DNA from: an uncultured Pseudomonadota bacterium
Lineage (GTDB): Bacteria; Myxococcota_A; Polyangia; HGW-17
Assembly (NCBI GenBank): GCA_938004375.1
Contig: CALKWH010000400.1
Location: forward strand, 1 to 5,071
Length of the DNA stretch: 5,071 nucleotides
Direction: 5' to 3'
Shown: positions 1 through 5,071 of the stretch, piece by piece
How the letters are laid out: the number at the start of each line of letters is the position of its first letter
Position numbering within the stretch: position 1 is the first letter of the stretch
Made by a program: the position numbers and the translations under genes
The notes under the pieces: model-generated
Seen by the model: the letters and a program-made list of their open reading frames with translations, nothing else
Told to the model about the DNA's origin: nothing
Databases searched by the model: none

Positions 1-1
1 C

Positions 2-1600
2 GGCGGCTTCGGCGGCAAGGACGGCGTGACCATGGAGATCCTGGCCGCCGCGCTGGCCACCAAGTGCAAGGGGAACCCCGTCAAGGTCCAGTGGTCCCGC
101 GAGCAGGACTTCTACAACACGTACCAGCGCCTGGGGGTCGTCACCCACCTGAAGATCGGCGTCAAGAACGACGGCCGCATCACCGCGCTGGCACACCGGA
201 TCAACTGGGACGCGGGCGCCTACGTCGAGTACGGCGCCAACGTCGTCAACGCCGTCGGCCTCTCGGCCATCGGCCCGTACAAGATCGACAACGTGGCCAT
301 CGACTCGGTGTGCATCTACACCAACCTCCCGCCGGGGGGCGCCTACCGCGGCTTCGGCTACTCCGAGTTCCTCTTCGGCCTCGAGTCCCACATGAACCGG
401 ATCGCCCGGCACCTGGGGATCGATCCCGTCGAGCTGCGCCGCATCAACGGCATCCGCGAGGGCGACACCACGGCCTACGGCGCGAAGATGAACCCCTCGG
501 GGCTGCATCAGGCCATCGACCGGGTCGCCGAGGAGATCGAGTGGGGCAAGAAGGAGACCTCGCCCGATCCCAACAAGGTCATCGGGAAGGGCTTCTCGCT
601 GTTCTGGAAGGCGCCCGCGATGCCGCCCAACGCGAGCTCGTCGGCGTTCATCAAGTTCAACGAGGACGCGTCCCTGAACATCCTGGTCTCGGGCATGGAC
701 ATCGGCCAGGGCTACCTCACTGCCATGGCCCAGATCGCCGGCGAGATCCTGGGGGTCCCCACCCACAAGATCCGGACCGAGAACCCCGACACCGATCGCA
801 ACCCGTACGAATGGCAGACCGTCGCCTCCCACATCACCTGGAGCTGCGGGAACGCGGTGAAGCGCGCGGCCCTCGACGCCCGGGAGCAGATCTTCGATTT
901 GATCGAGCGGACCCATCACCTGCACCGGGAGACGCTCTACCTCGAGGACCAGAAGGTGAAGTGCACGCAGGCGCCGTCCTTCGCGCTGCCGCTCGCGAAC
1001 TTCGTGATCAACGGCCTCCAGGTCGAGGACGGGACCTTCAAGGGCGGCCCCATCATCGGCCGCGGGACCTTCATGCCCGAGTTCTCGTCGACCAACGCCG
1101 ACCCCGAGACCTCCCAGGGCGGGCACCCCAACGTGCACTACACGGTCGGCGCGGGCGCGATCAAGCTCGAGATCGACCGCGAGACCGGGAAGATGCGCAT
1201 CCTCAAGGCCGTCGAGGCGGTGGACGTGGGCTTCGCGATCAACCCCTCGCTGGTGAAGGGGCAGTTGACCGGCGGCCTGCTGCAGGGCCTGGCGACCGTC
1301 ATGTTCGAGGACATGCGCTACGACGGCAACGGCCGGCTGCTCAACCCGAACTTCACCGACTACAAGCTCCCCACGGCGAAGGACATCCCCGAAGAGGTCG
1401 TCCCGATCATCATCGAGGTCCCCCAGCCCGACGGGCCCTTCGGCGCCCGCGGCGTCGGCGAGCACACCATGCTCCCGGCCGCGCCCATGGTCGCCAACGC
1501 CGTCGAGGACGCCCTGGGCGTGCGCATCAAGGAGATGCCCATCACGGCCGAGAAGATCGCCCTCGCCGTGAAGGCGAAGAACACTCCTGCCAAGGATTGA
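2..1600 (+). CDS. Xanthine dehydrogenase/aldehyde oxidase-family molybdopterin-binding large subunit, 5' end missing
   Basis: This is the catalytic subunit of a molybdenum hydroxylase, which hydroxylates an aldehyde or N-heterocycle at the molybdenum cofactor and passes electrons to 2Fe-2S and FAD partners. The frame is open from base 2, so the first visible residues are GGFGGKDG, the family's cofactor-binding loop. The GTG at base 26 is internal, not a start. Of the visible 532 residues, key sites are GAYRGFG (about 113-119, with the substrate-pocket Arg), MDIGQG (232-237), TVASHITWSCGNAV (273-286) and GARGVGE (481-487), whose Glu is the catalytic base in this family. Family members are usually about 750-790 residues, so roughly 230 are missing. 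Asp follows GGFGGK where bovine xanthine dehydrogenase has the purine-binding Glu802, and the CoxL AYxCSFR motif is absent, so xanthine and CO are unlikely substrates. The real substrate cannot be told. No partner subunit follows; they may lie upstream. The gene stops at TGA 1598-1600, convergent with the next gene. Confidence 0.93.
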   Translation, partial: GGFGGKDGVTMEILAAALATKCKGNPVKVQWSREQDFYNTYQRLGVVTHLKIGVKNDGRITALAHRINWDAGAYVEYGANVVNAVGLSAIGPYKIDNVAIDSVCIYTNLPPGGAYRGFGYSEFLFGLESHMNRIARHLGIDPVELRRINGIREGDTTAYGAKMNPSGLHQAIDRVAEEIEWGKKETSPDPNKVIGKGFSLFWKAPAMPPNASSSAFIKFNEDASLNILVSGMDIGQGYLTAMAQIAGEILGVPTHKIRTENPDTDRNPYEWQTVASHITWSCGNAVKRAALDAREQIFDLIERTHHLHRETLYLEDQKVKCTQAPSFALPLANFVINGLQVEDGTFKGGPIIGRGTFMPEFSSTNADPETSQGGHPNVHYTVGAGAIKLEIDRETGKMRILKAVEAVDVGFAINPSLVKGQLTGGLLQGLATVMFEDMRYDGNGRLLNPNFTDYKLPTAKDIPEEVVPIIIEVPQPDGPFGARGVGEHTMLPAAPMVANAVEDALGVRIKEMPITAEKIALAVKAKNTPAKD

Positions 1601-1642
1601 CACAAAGACCGGACAGGTCAGACAAGATAGATTCACCAACGG

Positions 1643-3208
1643 TCAGGGGGAGAGACGGACCAGGAACACGCCGCAGGTGTGGACCGGCTCGTACCGGTAC
1701 CGGTCGGCCGGTTCAGCCTTGGCGCAGAAGTATTCGGAGCGGTCGTAGACGCCGGCGACCAGCAGGGCATCGCCGTCGAGGACATAGCGCACGTGACCCG
1801 TGTCGCAGGCGACGGAGGCGGCGGTCGGGTCCAGTAGATCCACGAGCCTGTCGAAGGTCTGGGACGCGAAGTAGGTGGTCCCGGTCTCTGTGCCGTCCGG
1901 GAGGAACCGGGTGGCGAACAGGGAATAATACCCCAATTGCCCTCGGGGAAAGTCACAGGAGACCGGCGTAGGAGGCGGTTCCTCGCTGAAGTGCGCCAGG
2001 CCGCCGGTGATCCAGCCACCGTCGGGCAGGCGGAAGATGTGCTGCGGATAGTGGTATGGGGGCATCTGGAAGCGTCGCGTGGCGCTGACCGTCCCGTCGT
2101 CCGCGAACGTACTCACGTCGAATTCAGAGGCGCCATCCGGGCCGATCGTGGACCAGACCAGGTCGAACGTCCCGTCGTCCCGGACCCGATCCAGCAGGTG
2201 CAGATAGGAAAATTGACGATCCAGCACCTGGAGTCCGGTCACGACGACCTCGGGTGCGGTCGCCTCGAAGTTGAACATGTACAGGTATCTGCGACCCTCC
2301 CAGTCCTGAAGGTAGGTGACGAGGCGATAGACGCCGGGGCCCTCACCCAGTATGAGGGCTTCGGTGTGATAGCCGTCTGCATACAGAGGATAGGGTTCGG
2401 ATCCCTGTTGCGGCAGCACCGAGGTCTGGATCAGCCCCGGCGTCCGGATCGAGAACCGCGAAATCCACAGGATGTCCTCCAGGTAACCGGAAGCGAACGT
2501 TACCAGCGCGAACTCGTCATCTCCGTTTCGCACCAACTGGGGTTCCCCGCGACCAAAGTGATGCCGGACGGTCTCGGAGTGGAGCCGCGCGCCCTGGGGG
2601 GAGATCCAGTCCACCACGAAGTTCAGGTCCTCGGGGTCCGGATGGTGCCGCACCAGCGCGAAGCCGGCCGTGCCCAGGGACAGGATGGCCTGCGGCGGGG
2701 TCCTGCCGCCCGGATGATGCAGGCTCTCGGGGACTCGAGAGGCGCCGAGCCGCCCGATGAAGGCGCGGTCGCAGCCGGGATGGTGATAACCGTCTACGTG
2801 TCTTCGCCAGCCTCCGCCGGCCTCGATGTCATCGCAGTAGGTGTTCCAGGTCAGTGGGCGGCGGGGGCAGGTGGGGCCGTCGAACGCGCCCTGCACGATG
2901 CCCGAGATCCAAAGTTGGCCATCGGCGTCGTGGGCCAGGACGGGGAACTTCACGCTCGCCGGCATGGTCAACAACCGGTAATTCCCGCAATAGCGCTCCG
3001 AGAGGGTCAGGCAATCCTTTGTGACGCTCACGCCGCCGAAATGGCCCGCCGCGGTGCAGGCCTCGAAGTTGGTCTCGACGAGCTCGCCGGCCACGGAGAT
3101 GAGCTTGCCGTCACCGCATCTGGGGTGCAGTTCCAGGGGGGCCTCGCAGGCCAGGACACCGAGGAGCAGGATCCAGGCGGCGAACCAGACGGAGGGAATC
3201 GGCTTCAT
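1643..3208 (-). CDS. Large lipoprotein of unknown function, possible beta-propeller
   Basis: I do not recognise a named family. The 521-residue product starts with a clear lipoprotein signal: MKP, a hydrophobic stretch (residues 7-19) and the lipobox VLAC, with lipidated Cys21. Glu at +2 fits outer-membrane sorting under the E. coli Lol rule. I chose the ATG at 3208 because it directly precedes this signal and has AGGAG ten bases upstream. The longer frame from 3343 would add 45 basic residues translated from the repeat spacer. The mature part has a Cys-rich N-terminal section (Cys at 31, 51, 66, 74, 114, 125, 146) containing CGDG. Similar beta-strand units follow, beginning near residues 98, 183, 233, 294, 348, 398 and 482 (for example FALVRHH, FALVTFA, YRLVTYL, FDLVWST), which suggests propeller blades. 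HH pairs recur at 142, 164, 188 and 216. Codon third positions are less GC-biased than in the flanking enzyme genes. It probably shares a transcript with the 93-residue lipoprotein upstream. Confidence 0.85.
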   Translation of the reverse strand: MKPIPSVWFAAWILLLGVLACEAPLELHPRCGDGKLISVAGELVETNFEACTAAGHFGGVSVTKDCLTLSERYCGNYRLLTMPASVKFPVLAHDADGQLWISGIVQGAFDGPTCPRRPLTWNTYCDDIEAGGGWRRHVDGYHHPGCDRAFIGRLGASRVPESLHHPGGRTPPQAILSLGTAGFALVRHHPDPEDLNFVVDWISPQGARLHSETVRHHFGRGEPQLVRNGDDEFALVTFASGYLEDILWISRFSIRTPGLIQTSVLPQQGSEPYPLYADGYHTEALILGEGPGVYRLVTYLQDWEGRRYLYMFNFEATAPEVVVTGLQVLDRQFSYLHLLDRVRDDGTFDLVWSTIGPDGASEFDVSTFADDGTVSATRRFQMPPYHYPQHIFRLPDGGWITGGLAHFSEEPPPTPVSCDFPRGQLGYYSLFATRFLPDGTETGTTYFASQTFDRLVDLLDPTAASVACDTGHVRYVLDGDALLVAGVYDRSEYFCAKAEPADRYRYEPVHTCGVFLVRLSP

Positions 3209-3218
3209 GGGGCCCTGG

Positions 3219-3223
3219 CTCCT
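3219..3223 (-). promoter_or_regulatory. Ribosome binding site for the 521-residue lipoprotein
   Basis: AGGAG on the minus strand lies 10 bases before the ATG at 3206-3208. It decides the start, because the alternative ATG at 3341-3343 has no comparable purine-rich site. It lies only five bases downstream of the inverted-repeat arm at 3229-3245, so folding of that arm could affect its access. Confidence 0.7.
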
Positions 3224-3228
3224 GTCAC

Positions 3229-3360
3229 AGCGCCGGTCAAGTCCACAGACTCCTTGACCGGCGCCCAAGGGACGTCTGTAAAGGGCGTCCCGTTTGAAGC
3301 TGAAGTGGCTGGGGCGATTCTGCCGTTGGAAGGACGGTGTCATTGGACTTGACCGGCGCT
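3229..3360 (-). repeat. Structured spacer with three copies of a 12-base word; MITE-like or attenuator-like
   Basis: Three copies of the 12-mer CTTGACCGGCGC or its complement fill the gap between the two lipoprotein genes. On the minus strand, copy A (3344-3360) and copy B (core 3253-3264) read one way, and copy C (3229-3245) reads the other. A and C are perfect 17-base inverted repeats bounding 98 bases. B and C form a perfect 12-base-pair hairpin (3230-3241 with 3253-3264) with an 11-base loop. C therefore cannot pair with A and B together in full. A begins one base after the TGA of the small lipoprotein, and C ends five bases before the next AGGAG. No T-run follows the hairpin, so it is not a classic intrinsic terminator. 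It could be a small mobile repeat with terminal inverted repeats (no target duplication seen), operators for a dimeric regulator, or an RNA switch. The repeats are certain; the role is not. Confidence 0.75.
3269..3291. repeat. Small hairpin inside the repeat spacer
   Basis: GGGACG (3269-3274) and CGTCCC (3286-3291) can form a perfect 6-base-pair stem with an 11-base loop. It sits between copies A and B of the larger repeat, so on a minus-strand transcript it would lie inside the long A-C pairing. It has no following T-run. The function is unknown. Confidence 0.45.
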
Positions 3361-3361
3361 T

Positions 3362-3643
3362 TCAGTCGGAGAACGGACCTTTGTACAGGTTGTTCACGTT
3401 GCCGACATTGTTGATGTTGCTGCTGTTGTTGACATTGCTGGCGTTGTTGAGCTCGTCCTGGGTGTCGGCTCCGGCGTCCTGGAGCTCGTTCGTCGAGGGA
3501 GGGTCGACACAGGAGCTCATCAGGCCGGCCGCGAGCATGGAGCCGGCGATCCAGGACGGCAGCCGGCGTGGCCTGGCGGGACCGAGGGCATCAGGGTTGG
3601 AGAAAACTCTCTGAAGAGCGGATTGGATGTGTTCGTTATTCAT
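3362..3643 (-). CDS. Small Asn-rich-linker lipoprotein, 93 aa, hypothetical
   Basis: The product has four parts. A long hydrophilic N-terminus (residues 1-28, including FSNPDALGP and PRR) is followed by a hydrophobic segment WIAGSMLAAGLMSS ending in the lipobox MSSC with Cys45. An acidic stretch containing DAGAD comes next. An Asn-rich linker (residues 66-85) is followed by the short tail LYKGPFSD. Such linkers normally tether a folded domain to the lipid anchor, but none follows here. The ATG at 3643 is supported by GGAGG 12 bases upstream and a sigma70-like promoter. The internal Met36 would leave a signal peptide too short to work. No family is recognised. It may be a surface anchor or spacer peptide, a truncated lipoprotein, or a precursor peptide whose first 25 residues act as a leader. 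It heads a probable two-gene unit with the 521-residue lipoprotein, and its TGA abuts repeat copy A. Confidence 0.72.
   Translation of the reverse strand: MNNEHIQSALQRVFSNPDALGPARPRRLPSWIAGSMLAAGLMSSCVDPPSTNELQDAGADTQDELNNASNVNNSSNINNVGNVNNLYKGPFSD
3389..3448 (-). repeat. Asn-rich low-complexity linker coding repeat
   Basis: Twenty codons (residues 66-85 of the 93-residue lipoprotein) encode recurring NN pairs separated by Ala, Ser, Val, Ile or Gly, as in NNxxNxNN. The codons mix AAC and AAT and the spacer residues vary, so this is a protein-level repeat under selection for composition rather than a recent exact DNA duplication. Read on the plus strand it gives a misleading Leu-rich stretch. 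Confidence 0.75.
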
Positions 3644-3655
3644 CGTTCTGTCGAT

Positions 3656-3660
3656 CCTCC
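3656..3660 (-). promoter_or_regulatory. Ribosome binding site for the 93-residue lipoprotein
   Basis: GGAGG on the minus strand lies 12 bases upstream of the ATG at 3641-3643. It is a full-strength Shine-Dalgarno core with slightly long spacing. It is the main reason for accepting this start and this small gene. Confidence 0.65.
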
Positions 3661-3681
3661 GTCGTGCGGTTCGACACAGGG

Positions 3682-3709
3682 ACTATATACTGAGATTACA
3701 GAATGACAA
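3682..3709 (-). promoter_or_regulatory. Predicted sigma70-type promoter for the lipoprotein pair
   Basis: On the minus strand, TTGTCA (3704-3709) resembles the -35 consensus (5 of 6) and TATAGT (3682-3687) the -10 consensus (5 of 6), with a 16-base spacer. The segment is a distinct AT-rich island in GC-rich DNA. The expected transcription start is near 3675, giving a leader of about 30 bases before the ATG at 3643, with GGAGG inside it. The gap 3644-3762 holds nothing else I can name, and no clear terminator follows the FAD gene. Confidence 0.6.
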
Positions 3710-3762
3710 GTCACTGCTCAAACACATGCGACCGGGTCGTGTGCCGGGCGGCTGTGCGGGTG

Positions 3763-5022
3763 TTACCCGCGGGTGCGGACCCAGTCCAGCGTCACGCGCA
3801 GGCCGTCGGTGGCCGAGGTGGTGATGCCCGAGGACCAGCCGGCGCCCTCGCCCAGGGCGAGGATCCCGGGGGCGGCCTCGCCGGCTGCGTCGCGCTCGAG
3901 GCGCCAGCCGGGGCTGACGCGGGTCTCGGGGGCGAGCAGCAGGCCGTCGGTGACGCCGGGGAGCGACCCCGGCAGGTGGCGCAGGCCGGCGGCGAGGGCG
4001 TCGATGAGGGGCGCGGGTAAAAGCGCGCGCAGGTCGTGGGGGGTCGCGCCGAAACGGTACGACGTGGGGGCGATTTCGGGGGTGCCGCCGCGCAGGAACG
4101 AGGCGATGGTCTGGGCGGGGGCGGCCCAGGTCCCGCCGCCGGCGGCGAAGGCGCGGCGCTCGAGCTCGACGCGGGCGTCCACGGCCGCACGCCAGGAGTC
4201 CGCCGGGGGCAGGGTGACGATGAGCGCAGCGTTCGAGAAGGCGCCGTCCCGGGCCCGCAGGCTCACGCCGTTGACCACGAGCTGGCCGTCGACGGCGGCC
4301 GAGCAGACGACGGCGCCGCCCGGGCACATGCAGAACGAGCGGACCTCGCCGGGGCGCAGCACGAGCTGGTACTCGGCGGAGGGGAGGCCGCGCAGGCCCG
4401 CGTGGCGCCCGTAGACGGCGCGGGAGACGACCGGGGCGGGCTGCTCCATGCGCACGCCCACCTGGCGCGGGCGCGGCGAAAGGACGCAGCCGGCGGCCTC
4501 GAGGGCGGGCAGCAGCGCCTCACCGGAGGTGCCCGGGGCCACGAAGGCGTGGGTGCAGGGCAGGGGGCCGGCGCCGGTCTCGAGGTGGTCGAGGCGACCG
4601 TCAGGGCCCCGCACGAAGCCGGTGACGTCGGTGCGCCAGAGGAAGCGGGCGCCCAGCTCCAGGAGCTCGGCGCGGATCGAGGGGAGCACGCGGGCCAGCA
4701 GGTCGGAGCCGACGTGGGGTCTGGCGCGGTACAGGATGTCGCCGGGGGCGCCGTGGCGCACCAGCCACGAGAAGAAGGCGTTCACCAGCTCCGGGTCGTT
4801 GCGCCGGGTGGTGAGCTTGCCGTCGGAGAAGGTGCCCGCGCCGCCCTCGCCGAAGACCAGGCTGGCGTCGGTGTGGAACGCGCGGGACTCCGAGAACCGC
4901 GCCCAGCCGGCGATCCGGCCGTCCACGTCCGCGCCGCGGTCGACCACCACCGGGGCGAGCCCCGCGCGGGCCAGCACCCAGGCCGCGCACAGCCCGGCGG
5001 GACCGGCGCCCACGACCACGGG
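3763..5022 (-). CDS. FAD-dependent dehydrogenase, COG2509 family, N-terminus missing
   Basis: This is a flavoprotein of the uncharacterised COG2509 family (NAD(P)/FAD-dependent oxidoreductase); its substrate is unknown. The visible 419 residues begin PVVVGAGPAGL, the FAD-binding GxGxxG motif, with the acidic end of the second strand in VVVDRG. Family hallmarks follow in order: VFGEGGAGTFSDGKL (about 56-70), PHVGSD (102-107), SFCMCPGG (229-236), NGVSL, LERRAF with GGGTW, APETRVSP (364-371), and the C-terminal FAD-contacting GEGAGWSSGI (391-400). The body is intact to TAA at 3763-3765. The GTG at 5017-5019 is a Val inside the nucleotide-binding strand, not a start, so the true N-terminus lies beyond the contig. 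Some family members carry an extra 80-100 residues before GxGxxG; whether this one does cannot be seen. Translation continued above 5022 reads adapter (STLFPYTTLFRS) and must be discarded. The gene is transcribed toward the lipoprotein pair, but they have their own promoter. Confidence 0.92.
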   Translation of the reverse strand, partial: PVVVGAGPAGLCAAWVLARAGLAPVVVDRGADVDGRIAGWARFSESRAFHTDASLVFGEGGAGTFSDGKLTTRRNDPELVNAFFSWLVRHGAPGDILYRARPHVGSDLLARVLPSIRAELLELGARFLWRTDVTGFVRGPDGRLDHLETGAGPLPCTHAFVAPGTSGEALLPALEAAGCVLSPRPRQVGVRMEQPAPVVSRAVYGRHAGLRGLPSAEYQLVLRPGEVRSFCMCPGGAVVCSAAVDGQLVVNGVSLRARDGAFSNAALIVTLPPADSWRAAVDARVELERRAFAAGGGTWAAPAQTIASFLRGGTPEIAPTSYRFGATPHDLRALLPAPLIDALAAGLRHLPGSLPGVTDGLLLAPETRVSPGWRLERDAAGEAAPGILALGEGAGWSSGITTSATDGLRVTLDWVRTRG

Positions 5023-5071
5023 AGATCGGAAGAGCGTCGTGTAGGGAAAGAGTGTAGATCTCGGGGGTCGC
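5023..5071. other. Illumina TruSeq adapter contamination
   Basis: From AGATCGGAAGAGCGTCGTGT onward, the last 49 bases match the reverse complement of the Illumina universal adapter at 48 positions. The only difference I see is G instead of T at 5065. This is not genomic DNA. It was assembled onto the contig end from untrimmed reads, and the real sequence stops at or about base 5022. Confidence 0.97.

Noticed and set aside
1607..1619. Possible terminator hairpin GACC-5-GGTC in the convergent gap
   Set aside because: The stem is only four base pairs and there is no T-run on either side.
1693..1704. Palindrome ACCGGTACCGGT
   Set aside because: It lies inside the lipoprotein gene and is explained by the codons for RYRY.
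64..1971. Long plus-strand open frame overlapping the molybdenum hydroxylase and the end of the lipoprotein gene
   Set aside because: Its translation is Arg/Pro/Gly-rich with no motif, as expected of an out-of-frame reading of GC-rich codons, and the overlapping frame has clear family motifs.
3208..3343. ATG at 3343 as start of the large lipoprotein
   Set aside because: It would put 45 basic residues before the signal peptide and lacks a ribosome binding site; the ATG at 3208 has both a signal and AGGAG.
1937..3352. 471-codon plus-strand frame antisense to the 521-residue lipoprotein
   Set aside because: It has no signal peptide or recognisable domain, while the opposite strand has a lipobox, a ribosome binding site and beta-repeat periodicity.
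3344..3364. TGA 3362-3364 as a selenocysteine codon with a downstream stem-loop
   Set aside because: The adjacent sequence pairs with a partner about 100 bases away rather than forming a local bacterial SECIS hairpin, and the continuation is not protein-like.
3532..3568. Twin-arginine signal in the small lipoprotein (PRRLPSW)
   Set aside because: Only the RR pair matches; the remaining Tat consensus positions do not, and the protein has no folded domain that would need Tat export.
3294..3614. Plus-strand frame with a Leu-rich stretch resembling a membrane segment
   Set aside because: The Leu run is the complement of the Asn-rich linker codons of the minus-strand lipoprotein, whose gene has a promoter and a Shine-Dalgarno site.

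Overview
This 5071-base window looks like a complete short draft contig from a GC-rich bacterium. Genes run off both ends, and the last 49 bases are Illumina adapter rather than genome. The taxonomic guess is weak. The GC-rich codon choice, two lipoproteins side by side, and an Asp/Ala plus Asn-Asn-x linker after a lipobox are what one often sees in Myxococcota and Bradymonadales-type 'deltaproteobacteria'. No rRNA, tRNA, CRISPR array or transposase is visible.

Layout. Bases 2-1600 (+) hold the C-terminal two thirds of a xanthine dehydrogenase/aldehyde oxidase-family molybdenum hydroxylase large subunit, entering at its GGFGGK motif. A 42-base convergent gap follows. Bases 1643-3208 (-) encode a 521-residue lipoprotein with no family I recognise, containing about seven weakly repeated beta-rich units (possible beta-propeller). 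Bases 3209-3361 form a structured spacer with three copies of a 12-base word. One copy can pair perfectly with either of the other two, just upstream of the ribosome binding site of the 521-residue lipoprotein. Bases 3362-3643 (-) encode a 93-residue lipoprotein that is little more than a signal sequence, a lipidated Cys and an Asn-rich linker. It has a good ribosome binding site and a sigma70-like promoter (3682-3709). Bases 3763-5022 (-) hold a COG2509-type FAD-dependent dehydrogenase, cut at its N-terminus by the contig end. Bases 5023-5071 are adapter.

How the genes fit together. The two lipoprotein genes share a strand and probably a transcript from the 3682-3709 promoter, with the structured spacer between them. 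Both products should be exported and lipid-anchored. The molybdenum hydroxylase and the FAD dehydrogenase are ordinary cytoplasmic-type redox enzymes with no evident link to the lipoproteins. The partners of the hydroxylase (2Fe-2S and FAD subunits) are not in the window. The most distinctive material is the lipoprotein pair and the repeat-bearing spacer. The most practically important observation is the adapter, which would give a false N-terminus to any protein called through it.
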